Source: Porodaedalea pini (lineage: Eukaryota; Basidiomycota; Agaricomycetes; Hymenochaetales; Hymenochaetaceae). Taken from it: a stretch of DNA of 64,000 nucleotides. The translations under genes and the position numbers were made by a program. The notes beneath the pieces are model-generated. The model was not told the origin of the DNA and ran no database searches. It saw nothing but the letters and a program-made list of their open reading frames with translations. The stretch is taken from positions 2,604,001 to 2,668,000 of the forward strand of contig NBAY01000001.1 in the NCBI GenBank assembly GCA_002794775.1. Reading direction: 5' to 3'. Every line of letters starts with the position of its first letter. Positions within the stretch are counted from its first letter, which is position 1. Positions 53,576 to 64,000 of this stretch are shown here, piece by piece.

Positions 53576-56219
53576 TCAGTTCTGTTCGAGGCTGAGCGCC
53601 TCCGCTAGGCTCAGTTCGAGAGCCAGTTTCAGATCCGCATCCATCTCTTCATCTGCGTCTTTTAGGGTTGCTTCCGAAGCTAACCTGCCTCCTGACTCTG
53701 CCTGGGCGTCTAGACGGATATTTTCCGATAGCAGCGATGGTCCTGAAGAAGACGGTCCTGAAGTGCTCCGCCTTGCTGAAATGTCAGATGCAGGAGTAGC
53801 AGAAACAGACATTGACGGCATTAGAGATGGAGATTTAAGCCGAGCGCTCCATGAACTAGAATGCGACATCGGTGGAAGCGATGACACGCTCGACGCGCTC
53901 GAACTCATCGCAGGGAAATGTTCCGAATCTTCCAGGGAGGGTGGCCTAGATCTGCGTGCAGCCATTCCAAGACCAAGAGGACTGGAACCAAGTCCTCCTG
54001 CCTCCATTGGCTCCGGCCGCAAAGGCGGGGACACTTGTACCTTCGCAAGTGAAGTCGACAGCGACGGCATCGGTCTTAACGGCGGAGAAGGGTTAGGCGC
54101 GGGGTACTCTTCAAAACGCGAGTTTGACTGAGACGCAGAGGGTGCCAGAGGAATGTCGTCGAAATCGGCTTCGAATACGCCTTCGTCATGTTGTACATGA
54201 TGCGCTTCTTCGTCCCGGCTGAGCATAAGCACGTATTCGAGTGCTTCATGCTCGTCGAGGCCAAGTCCAGCAAGCGTTGCCTGTTGTGCGCGCCGACGTT
54301 GATGCGTACGTTGCTCAGAGGCATGTGCTTCTTCGGCGGCTTTCCGCGATTCCGTTATGTCTTGAGCTAACTCAAGTCGTTCTAGCGAGGCCGCACTGTC
54401 AGACAGCTGGACACTCATGATGAAGTCGGTTGCTTACTGTGCCACTTCGCGTTCCGTCCCTTCGCCGAGCCTTTCTTCAAGGTAGTCAATGGCTTGTGAG
54501 GACGCACGGGCTTCGCTTCCCACGCGAGAATGCGCTCGCCGACAGCGACAAGCACTAGATCTCGTTCCAGGATAATCTGCTTAACTGCATTTGTGGCCGC
54601 ATCAGGTCGCGGTATTGGGCTCGGGAATTCGCGGAGTAGGCGAAGCGTGAGTGTATCGTATATTTTTGTCCCACCGCGCGCCGAACCAACTGCTAGAACA
54701 TGCAGATTGCATGTGAGCGCAGAGACGCCAACTTCGTCCAGGTAGGCGTCCAGCCTGCGCAAGGATGACACCTCCACCCGACCTACTTCGGGCTTAGATG
54801 ACCAATCGAAGAGTGAAACGCGTCCGAGAGCGTCGCCCACGAAAATAACAGCCTGGCCACCCTCTTCCATAGATGCGAAGAAAGGAAAAATAGCCTGGAT
54901 AGGAGCAAGAGGTCCATCTCCAAATCGGATGAGCTCATGCTGACCAGAGATGAGATCAACGTTGATCCGGAAGAAGTGCATTTCGCCCATAAAATGTATC
55001 CCAAAAGATAGAAGACCCAATGGAGTAGAATGATCTATGAAGATGCGGAACGGTTCCGCGTTCTCGTTGGCGACAGTGTTCGGCGCAGGGATGCGAATCT
55101 TTGGAGGCATGACGTTTAGTTCGGACTTGTCGTCCGCCAGAGATAAACCAACCCAAATGACAGAAATACCGCTCTTCTTTGTCGCCAAAACGATACCGCG
55201 CTCAAAATCGGCAAGAACGCGAACACACGCGTCAGGAATCAGATTCTGCTGGTCCCTAAGCACCCAAGCACAACGCATGCGCTTCGCATCCCAAACATGC
55301 ACTTCACCGTCTACACCTGCTGTCACGAAAGCCATACCGTCCCAGGCTATGTCTACCACCGGACCTCTATGTTGCTCGTTAACACGACAGCGGACGAATT
55401 TAGATGTTGTACGTCCTGTTTCCATGACGCGCATCGCACTAGCCAGCGCGACCTCACCGTTCGTAAACCCAAACGCAATGCGTGCTGTCCATCCCTCACT
55501 GGCTACAGCACATGAGCTTACATTCGGCGTGAACTCTGCGTTTGGGTTCCCAATCCCCATACCGAACCCATCCGAGGCGGAGAGAAAGCCCTTGAGGACT
55601 TTTCCCGAAAGCGGGAATGAACGCGCGACAACGCCGTATTGTAAAGAGACTGAAAGAAGGGCTGGTCCAAACGAGCGATCTGATAGAAGATGCATGGCCA
55701 TGACAGGCGAGTAGTGCGGCGTATGTGAGACTGTGCCATTCCGACAACGTTCCCAGCGACTAATATGCATAATCAGAAGATTGTAGCTGTGGCGTACGAC
55801 TCAAAAACTCACCGAATCAAGTTGCATCGCAAGACAAACTCCCTCTTCCACGTATCTTCAGAGCGACGCATAAGGATGCTTTGCTGCAGATCAGACGTCT
55901 CGGGCCGTTCGCCCAAGAATTGGTATGCAAACGCTCTGTGCCAGGTGTTATCGTCATCTATGTGTTCATGTAATACCTTGTTCGTTCGCCCAAGCGCGAA
56001 GAGTGACGTTGGGTCAAGGAAAGCTGTGATGTGTGTAAGAGACTCGGATGGAATCGCAAGCAGGGGTGCGAAGCCTTGAGCGTCACTGGGAGTATCGACA
56101 GAGTCAGAGTGCGGATGGCCATGTTGACTTGATTTCGATTGGGCTGAGAACTTGCGAAGTTGTAAGTCGTTTGTATCGAGAATGTGTACGCTTTGGGGGA
56201 TAATTTGCATAAAAAACAC
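53576..56219 (-). CDS. F-box/WD40/UIM protein resembling yeast Ufo1
   Basis: Three exons, 56219-55813, 55759-54438 and 54381-53576, give 844 residues. An F-box lies at about residues 52-105 (LAIPSESLTHITAFLDPTSL, then NTWHRAFAYQFLG). WD40-like repeats occupy about 140-570 (GPVVDIAWDGMAFVTAGVDG followed by EVHVWDAKRM; VSLFDWSSK; TKIYDTLTLRLL). The last exon carries ubiquitin-interacting motifs at about 618-637 (EALEYVLMLSRDEEA) and close to the C-terminus (DADLKLALELSLAEAL). F-box, WD40 and C-terminal UIMs together are the layout of budding-yeast Ufo1, an SCF substrate adaptor. Without the 56-bp intron 54382-54437 the WD40 frame ends at a TGA overlapping an ATG (54415-54418), so the UIM part could be mistaken for a separate gene. 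Confidence 0.82.
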
Positions 56220-56639
56220 GGAGAAGACAAGGTAGGCGGTGTCGCAGAGTCTCCTGCGACTTAGATGGTCGTGGTTCGTTGGTGAGCCTCTTTGAACCTC
56301 CGAATTTGACTATAGAGGGAAACGTCGATCTTCCTGATAATAGTACTTAATATGGACAACTTGCTGACCTTGCTGTCACATAAAACACTCTTTCTACGTC
56401 ACATTTGGCAGACCGGATTAATAATAATATTGCGCATGCGCATTTGCCTTCGCCCTTCAGCGTGTTCAGCTCTACCGTCAAGACAAAACTTTTCCATCTC
56501 TTCACCTAGAGCAGTTTAGCAGTGAGATCCAGAATATGTATATGGAGACTCAAAACACTGGGCAATCATACTCCACGAAGAATAATATGAAAAATTTACC
56601 TTAGGCATCGACTTCTGTACGAACTCCGTGTTTATGGCT
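56220..56639. other. Upstream region of the F-box/WD40/UIM gene, no gene seen
   Basis: About 420 bp, AT-rich, with no supported frame. Confidence 0.5.
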
Positions 56640-57600
56640 GCACATTTATGTACCTCTAAAGGTTGGAATGCAGGAGTGTTCATCATATCCTCCAAGTGCT
56701 GAACGAAGGACGTAAGGAATCAGTTGCACTATTTCAAGGTTAAAGTTGGTAGATGGCCTAGTGCTTTTTCGGGTAGGATAGGTCCGCTGGCCTCGCCTGC
56801 ACTTACTTGAGATGGCGGATTGCTGGCATCCGCTCGAAGACCCAGCGCAGTGACCTTCCATCAGTGAACCTGGACTCGTCAAGAATGGGACCAATAGAAT
56901 GTTAAGCGTTGTCAGAGACGGCCAACAGCTCTTGCTGTTCGGAAATATCGCTTCGAGTTGTACAGATAATTCATGAGAAGAGGAAGTAAAAATTTCATGC
57001 GTAGCTCCGCAACAGTAATCGTCACAAGGAGATGAAGCCCTTAGCTATACAAGATCATAATTCGAGACACCGTCATTTTGGGCTTGGGCAGCATGACAAG
57101 AGCTACCGGCAAGCTCGAGAAACATTCGAGGCGATGGAAGCGAAACGGCAATTCTGTAAGTAGCATACCTGACTGTAGAAACGTGGTAATAACTTGCAAA
57201 TGCCGAGCGAGGGACGTATGGCTCTTGACGTCACAGTCGAGATGGAATTGGAAGCAAGTTAACGCCGTTCCAAAAGGTAGTGGTAGGATCCCCTGATGCA
57301 ACTGGAAGAAGCCTTTTCTGCACGGTCGGAGGCAACCTGTTCTCCACTTGCCTGATAGCGCGTAAAGGACTACACCCAGGGCCTTCGGTGAGCGTAAGTC
57401 CCCTTAGCGGGCGCTGCGGTGGCACGACAATGAAAATATGAATTTTCCTCCTTGAACAAAGAGTTAACTTAGCGTGCAGAAAAAGAGTGCGCACCCGTCA
57501 AAGGAGCTGGCCTCCACCAGCCTTCATGTGGACCAGCAGACTCTCTAAAATAGAGATATCCGTCTCTTGAATAATAAATATAATTTTTTCCCTACACTTG
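56640..57600 (-). pseudogene. Highly decayed F-box/LRR relic
   Basis: Minus-strand remnants appear in family order: ILESLLVHMKAGGGQ with the exon-1 donor (about 57500-57575), TLRSPKALGV, VITTFLQSGMLLTELPFRF (57041-57200 region), AIFPNSKSCWPSLTTLNI and RWVFERMPAIRHL (56800-56950). These match VKASGG, TLRSLKAL, LLQSLASLTELSFDF, AIFPKGNTHWPPLDRLDL and DLFERIPTVRHL of the other copies. The F-box core and the LDVDL block are missing, and stops and frame changes are many. It is far older than the tandem copies. Confidence 0.75.
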
Positions 57601-57849
57601 GAGGTGGACGGTTAGGTCCATGTTGAGGTTCGAGTTGAGGAGTAAACCAAGCTCCGGGCTGTAAAAGTCTAATGTGTTACATAATCATACAGGGTCTTGT
57701 CGCGAGCACCGCTCGTCCTGCCCTACATTATACCGTAAATCTCCGGTTCTTATTGGCATCTCTAGCCGTTGGAATTGACTTATTCTTCTTTCTGATATCT
57801 CGAGAGTATCTGAATATACTTGCACAGCTGAACGAAGTGCTTCAGCTCG

Positions 57850-60800
57850 ATGTCGCGCAGGAGCTACAACAGCGTCGCGAGCCAGAGACGAATATCACGA
57901 TATGTCGCCGACGACGATGTCTTTACGTGCGTGTATGTATCTTTCGTCCCGACGCTCATGAGCTTACGAACAATGAAGGTACTGTCTTCGAGTGTCGTGA
58001 GTCCTCTGTATCAACTAGCATTCGTTAACTGTACTTAATTGATCGTCCCAAGCTTCCTGACTTATCTCATGCAGCCTAAGGCTGTCGATGCCAATGCGAC
58101 ACCAGATACAGAATCACGCGAAAGAGAGCACACTGGAACACGCATATCAGACGCCATCTCCAATTCCATCTTCTCCATTGGCGACCTCTTCAAGGACGTC
58201 ACGCGCGATGGCCACAAAAGCGTCAAGTTCCCCGAGAAGCTGCTCAAGGTCTTGGATGCGAAGCTTGCTAGCATTGCGATGGGAAAGGATGCTGCGTAAG
58301 TTGACCTGAGCCTTCTTCAGTGTACACTAACTGACATATCTCCAGCTACTCGGACCAGCTTATCCGACGCACATTCGCCGCATTCTATGGCACGTCTACG
58401 ACCGATCAATTTCGGCGCCAGATGAAAGAGAACCGCAAGATCGAAGAAATGATCCTTATGTTTGCGACGACCGCAACCGGTGTGCTCAAGCGCGACCCAT
58501 CGCTAGTGGGTGACACATGGAAGCTCGAACTCAATAAGCATATCGGAATGTTCGTGCGCATGCTCCGCGAATGCCTCCGCAACGTCGGTCACGTCTCTCA
58601 AGAGCTCACCGCGCGCCTTGATATGTATGCTGCAAAGCTCGCTCCGTCGCCCACCCCGACAGACTCCGGTTATGACACTGCATCATCGACGAGCAGACGG
58701 AACGACTCGATCTCCTCATCCCCGAACCTTGGGCTAAGCATGAATGTCATGGATATGGAAATGGTTAAGTCTGTTGCCAACTTGTTTGGTTTCTCGTTGC
58801 AAGACGTGCAGAGGGAAATATACCAGTTGAAACATTACTGTACAGAGAAGGCAGCCATGCTCGATCTTAAAGTATGTCAAATTGATTCCGAGCACTACGA
58901 CTACTTATGCTTCACTTAGACTTGCCTGAAAAACCTCAACGCTGGAGAAGCTTTCCCAGGTCGTCGTGAAGACTTTGATTCGGATGAAGCCTGGAGTCAT
59001 TGGCGAACGACCGAGCTCTCACAACTACAACAACTTATGGTTATCATGGTCCAATTCAACCCCGAACTAGCGAAATCTGCGCCATCCGAAGCGCTCCCTT
59101 CTCTGCCCACAGGCACACGACCAGGCTCTGTGTATTCGTCATCTACAGCAGGTCCGTCATCAAGACATGCGTCGATTAGCAGTCGACGCTCTGTTGCGCT
59201 CGTGGGCAGTGGAGTTGGTTCACTCGACCTCGTTGCAGAGCAGATTGATGGCGATGACGAGATACAGGCTGGTGGCAACTTCACGTACATACCTCCGAAT
59301 CCGAAGCGCTACTATAAGCGTCTGCTCGAGCTGTGCATTGAGTCAGATTTGGATGCGATGGCTAATTTGCCTGAAGATCAGGAGGTCTCGCTTGGTATCT
59401 TATCGCCGAGGCACATCGACCTGATCAATGAATGTGCTTTGAGGTGGCGGATAAGCCAGTCGTATCGCGTTTCATGCTTTATGGACGTCATCAAGGCAAA
59501 ATATGAGCGTGGTGAGGTACCCATGGAGTGTATACCTGAGGGTTTGCAGATGATTTCAAAGGCGATGCATGATGTCGATATTGGACGATGGCCGAAGGCG
59601 GATGTGAGTTATGTGCTTACGGTCTGCATCAAATCTGCTCACTCTTCATCCCCAGGCAGATTATCTAGCTGAAGTATGCGAAAGCCTCTTCAACATCTTC
59701 CTTGCCGCTATCTATCATACCCTGGACGCGCTACCCGGGCTCAAACCCTCGGAGGTCGCACCGTACCTCGACATTCTCGAGACTTTGCAAGAGTCAGGAC
59801 TTCTCGCGCGGTTTGGCGTCGACGTATCCGCACAGTCTGAGATGTTACGTGAGAAGGTGCGGGAAGTTGCCGAGCAGGCATACTTGGGGAAATCGAAGGA
59901 ACTGTTCTCTGCTCCGGGAGTGAATCGCGCGTTGCCGCTACTTCTCATTACAGACGTTATCGAGAAGAATGCGAAGCTGCTGGACAAGCGTTTCCCAGAG
60001 CCGTTGTTGGGCCATGTCGATATCGTTGGGCTCATGACGGAGGTGCAGGTTCCCATGTTCCTTGGTGACCTCGAGGCGAATCGCAAACGCTTATATGAAA
60101 GCTCGATGAACGGCCCGACTCCTGATGTACCGATCGAGGACATTTTCACGTTGTTCCGGAGGACGAAAATGATTCTGGAGATGCACCAGGCATTCTGTCC
60201 TAAGTACGTTCTTCGTAATTCAATGAGTAACCCTTTGGCTGACTCTCGAGTGAAGCACACAGTTGAAGTTCGATCTCGTCTCGTTTTTTGAGCCTTATGT
60301 GCGACAATGGCTCGTCACTGTTGATAACAAGACTTTGCAGTGGGTACAAGGCGTAAGTCCAAGCACTGTTTGTTGGAGAAGATTCGGATTTTACTAATAT
60401 CTCTCTAGGCGATTGCGGCCGATAAGGTAACAGTTTGATCTATGACTTCATGATCACTTGCTAATGCTCGACTAGTTTGAGGCGTCTGACGCAGGAGGAC
60501 ACAGTTCATCCATTGTTGACCTTTTCGATTCTATTCGCAGCCCGATCGACTTCCTGAAAGACCTGGAATGGGTTGACGAGTATCAAGAAGCTCGGTTCTT
60601 TACGGCGTTATCCAAGGCACTGCTCACTTAAGCTTATTCAGTCTATGTGTTAACTGAACTGAGTTTTTGCAGACTATCAGTAAGGCCATCGAACAATACT
60701 GCCGGAACATCGAGGAGCTGTTCATGAGTGAAATGTTCCCGCGTCCGACCGATCATCTTCAGCCGCAGAAGCAATCTGCCTGGCTTGAGCGTGCGAAGCA

Positions 60801-62565
60801 GCTTGCGCAGTTGACGGGCGAGAAGAAGGTCATACCATTCAACTTTCAGCCAACGTCATGCGTCAAGCTCAACAACATCGAAGCGGCGCGGCGTCTGTTG
60901 GATGGAATCTACTCCCATATTGACGTCGACCGTGTCACGGACACGCTAGAACGCACGGCGCCGCCAGTGCCCGAGAAGCAGGAGCGTCCTCGCTTCTTGT
61001 TCACGGTGAAGGTCGTGATTGCGGAAGGCTTGGTGCCGCTCGACAGTAGTCCGTCATCACGGCTTGATACGTTTGTGACGCTCAGCGACGAGGGTGGAAA
61101 CCGGCTGGCGAAGACTCGGACAATCTATGAGACTCTCGATCCTCGGTGTAAGTCAGCGAACTCCCCGTAGTCAGACATCAGACTAATACATCTGGCCAGG
61201 GGACGAGAGTTTTGACATCTCTGTCGAGAAGCCGCTCTGGCTTATGATCAGCGTACGGGACCGTGCACTCGTCGGGAAACACGATACAGTCGGACGTGCC
61301 TACCTTTGTCTGGATCCTCGGCGATTCGGCGATTTCCTTGCACACGATCTGTGGTTTGACCTGGACTCGACGGGGCGGATTCTCCTTCGTGTGAGCATGG
61401 AGGGTGAGAAGGATGATATCCAATTCTACTTTGGACGTGCTTTCCGTTCACTTAAACGGTCAGAGGGTGACATGGTCCGAATTTTCATCGACAAAGTACG
61501 TTGAACTCACTCTGTAGTGCCGAGGATTTCACCGGTTAACGTATTGTGTTCGCCAGATGACGCCTTTCATCCAGCAGTCACTTTCGCGTGCTGTGCTCAA
61601 GAACCTTGTCAAGACGGGGACGGGTTTGGACTATACCAAGGCACTTGAGAACGTGTCAGCTTTCTACCGCAGTGCGGTTGGACCGAGCGCGAGCGAGGTG
61701 CAAATCCCTCTGCCACAATCGGAGAAACCGAGAATCAAACCTGAGGCGCTATCAGACTACGAGATCGAGCAAGCGATCACGCCACTCTTCGACTATTTCG
61801 AGGCGAACTTACAGACACTGAATACGTACCTGTCTGACGAGACAAAGGAGATGGTGATGACGCGTCTGTGGAAGGAGATCCTCGCAGTGATCGAGCTCTT
61901 GCTTGTACCGCCGTTGTCGGACGTCCCGAGCGACATGAAGCCTCTGTCAGACAAGGAAGTCGACATCGTCTTCAAATGGTTGAAGTTCCTGAGAGACTTT
62001 TTCTTCATTGGGGGAGAAGGCATACCATTGGAAACGCTGCAGAACCAGAAATATCGCGACGTTGTTTCGATTCGTCTGTACTACGACTGGAGCACGTAAG
62101 CATACCGGTCCTTCCTTGTCTCCTAGGATAGGTTTACTCACGCTGACTTCCCTTAGCGACGCACTGATGGAGGAGTGTGTCCGAATGCAGCAACAACAGC
62201 TGCAGAAAGCGCCGACCGTGAAGAAGCGCGCAAAGACGGTCTATTCGCAGCGTAACCTCGGCACGATCAAGGATAGGAAACGGGAAAAACGGGAGCAGAC
62301 GGAGGTGACGAACGGCGAGATGATTATGCGGATTTTGCGTATGCGGTGAGTGTCTGTGCTGGAATTCTGAGAGTAATCATTGTTCACAATTATTGTGCTA
62401 CCTAGACCGGGAACGAGTGAGTTTATTGCACAGCAGATGCAAATTATGGCACGGATGCAGGCGGAGCAAGAGAAGCGAGCTCAGGACCGGAGTCGAAGGG
62501 AGATCGGGCGGCCGCGGCAGCAGCAGCAACTGAACGTCCCCCCCATCCCTTCGCTGCCTTCATGA
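57850..62565 (+). CDS. Munc13/Git1/Ync13-like protein with C2 domain
   Basis: Thirteen exons in agreeing phase (57850-57978, 58075-58295, 58346-58871, 58920-59603, 59656-60203, 60256-60352, 60409-60426, 60476-60616, 60673-61147, 61200-61495, 61557-62095, 62157-62345, 62406-62565) give 1,340 residues. The start MSRRSYNSVASQRRISRYVA and the first junction are the least certain. Munc13-homology helical regions flank a C2 domain at about residues 896-1015 (FTVKVVIAEGLVPLD, LAKTRTIYETLDPRWDESFD, LMISVRDRALVGKHDTVGRA). Before it stand LKFDLVSFFEPYVRQWL and EEYQEARFF-like MHD1 elements. After it come FIQQSLSRAVLKNLVKTG and YDWSTDALMEECVRMQQ (MHD2). Munc13-type proteins act in vesicle tethering and exocytosis; fission-yeast Ync13 works at the septum and Git1 in glucose signalling. 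Exon 7 is only 18 bp. The intron 60617-60672 has a GC donor. Confidence 0.85.
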
Positions 62566-63159
62566 CGGACCCTATGATGATTCCTAAAGTACTTTACTCC
62601 CGTCTGCCTCCGGCAGAACATTGGATGATACCTTATTTTGAAATGCGTTACCCCATGCCGTTACTTAGTTGTAATTTGATTCGACCTCTCACGCTACTTC
62701 GCCTCTGTATGCTTTTTCTCGTGTTGTCTGATTTTGCGAATTACAAGAGAGTACAACGGAGGACAATACGGGGAGCGTTGGCAACGCGCGTCGAAGAACT
62801 GCGTGACCGAATTATGTGACTCAGCGCGCGTTGCAGCCGAGTTTTTTTGTTCTCGAGCCACGGCCCACATTGAGGGAAACAACAACGTGTTGGAACAATG
62901 GCCCGTAAGCTAAAATCACGCCGTGGCCTGGAAGGACGTGGCTGTCGGGGCCTACTTAATCTGAAGGTGCATGCTTTGTCCCCCATTCCCCTTCATCTCT
63001 CTTTCATCCCCTCACCCGCCCTTTCCTTCAGCGCTTTCGCTTCACGTCTTGGTGCAGGTCCACCTCAATTTCTGGTTTTCAACCTTGCTTGCCTGTTCAA
63101 AGCTTTTCTACATAGTCACACGTCCCTAACATCAGTTCATTGCCGCTTTTGATTGAGAG
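62566..63159. other. Intergenic, no gene seen
   Basis: Spacer between two co-directional genes. The second half is CT-rich, consistent with a fungal promoter and leader. The frame at 62562-62819 overlaps the end of the Munc13-like gene and has no support. Confidence 0.5.
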
Positions 63160-64000
63160 ATGCTGCCTCCTCGTGCTTGCAAGTGCTGTTCGTTAGATCT
63201 CGCTAACTCATATGCTGATAGATTATATGCAGACATTTTCATCGGTCTGAATGCTATCCGCGCGCTCAGCATCATCGGGCTGTTGCTGGTCTTCTCGAGC
63301 AACATCCTAGTAATGGTTGACGATATCAAAGCCGTCAATAGGTTCACGTCGGCCGTGCAAACAAACAGCACCAATTCTACCTTGACGGACGATATGCTGG
63401 ACTGCGATTACATTGCGTACGTGGATGTGCTATGAATAGCTCTGTAAGCATCTAACTGATGCACGTTTAGGGGAAGCACTGTTCCCAACCAACCCGCAGG
63501 CGTCTTCTGGGCGGTTGTCAACCGTCTCATGATAATCTTCCAGGTCGTTATCCTGATGCTCTCAGAAGTTGGCTGGCCATACAAGTTCTTCGATCACTTC
63601 TTCCCCGTCCTGGGTACAAACTTCGGGCTCGGTGCGATCGGCCTTTTCCAGTGCTTCATCGGTGCTGCTGTTCTCTCACACCATGTCGATGACTTTGCAC
63701 TTGTTTCTGCATTCTTTCTCTTTGCAATCGGGTGCCTCAACATCTTCGTCGTGAGTGTCCCCAACTAATTCTACTAGTTGATGCATAGTCTAATGCATCT
63801 GTTCCGTTTGCAGGGCCTCATCTTTCGCGAGAAGGGGAAGGAGAAGCGTTCTATCATGAGCTGGCGTGCTGAGAAGAAGAAAGGTCTCCTTCCTATGGTG
63901 TCAGACAAGATTGGCGAGCACGCTGGACCTCTACGTCCAATCTTCACAGGCCAGCCTCCGTCTTACATGAGCCGTTCCAGTGCGCATTCAGTCGAAAAGG
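63160..64000 (+). CDS. Small multi-pass membrane protein (DUF7598-like), cut at window end
   Basis: Exons 63160-63178, 63233-63416, 63471-63750 and 63814 onward; the end lies beyond the window. The first intron has a GC donor in the strong context T|GCAAGT. Splicing gives MLPPRAYIFIGLNAIRALSI, a typical start of this fungal membrane family, while the unspliced frame reads an odd Cys-rich stretch. Predicted TM segments are RALSIIGLLLVFSSNILVMV, VNRLMIIFQVVILMLSE, GLGAIGLFQCFIGAAVLSH and DFALVSAFFLFAIGCLNIFV, with an N-glycosylation-rich loop (NSTNST) between the first two. The tail is basic and cytosolic-like (REKGKEKRSIMSW). The family name is from memory of similar fungal proteins. Function unknown. 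Confidence 0.7.

Noticed and set aside
53541..54131. 196-residue plus-strand frame
   Set aside because: Antisense shadow of the UIM exon of the F-box/WD40 gene.

Overview
The window is nuclear DNA from a filamentous basidiomycete, most likely an agaricomycete. Protein-coding genes are broken by many very short introns (about 47-70 bp, GT-AG, a few GC-AG). The families present (F-box/LRR multigene family, hAT and Tnp2/CACTA-type transposons, a Crinkler-like P-loop protein, a Munc13/Ync13-type protein) fit that group. No tRNA, rRNA, CRISPR or organellar signal was seen.

Layout. 1-1102: 3' part of an F-box/LRR family gene. 1529-4548 (-): ER-lumenal Hsp70-like chaperone LHS1, divergent from an F-box/LRR-like gene at 4825-6513. 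6514-9213: gene-poor. 9214-10430 (-): E2 ubiquitin-conjugating enzyme of the UBE2S type. 10641-16664: a complete hAT element with 8-bp target duplication, whose transposase is split by a rearranged fragment of the lysine-biosynthesis gene LYS2. 17180-18990: truncated, broken duplicate of the 49982-52069 gene.

19030-35676 is a tandem array built from a repeated unit: one F-box/LRR gene on + and one convergent gene of an unnamed family (called family P here) on -. Two tandem F-box copies are fused in frame into one predicted 1,044-residue double F-box/LRR protein (20452-23794). One further F-box copy is intact (25884-27589) and two are decayed. Three P copies are decayed and two P genes are intact (32552-33980, 34587-35676).

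37029-43637 is a Tnp2/CACTA-type transposon with 23-bp inverted repeats and a 3-bp target duplication, inserted in one further F-box gene on -. The two halves of that gene lie at 36030-37028 and 43638-44380 and rejoin in frame across the insertion site. 45403-47301 (-): Crinkler-like P-loop NTPase. 47930-48686: broken unknown gene. 49982-52069: membrane protein with a Ser-rich tail. 53576-56219 (-): F-box/WD40/UIM protein resembling yeast Ufo1. 56640-57600 (-): another F-box/LRR relic. 57850-62565: Munc13/Git1/Ync13-like C2 protein. 63160-64000: start of a four-TM-like small membrane protein, cut by the window end.

The common theme is ubiquitin ligation. An E2, a Ufo1-like F-box protein and at least seven loci of F-box/LRR substrate adaptors occupy the window, and the adaptors are in active birth and death by tandem duplication, fusion, frameshift and transposon insertion. 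Exon boundaries given in the entries were derived by eye from splice sites, reading-frame continuity and family similarity. All complete gene models stated with residue counts sum to a multiple of three.
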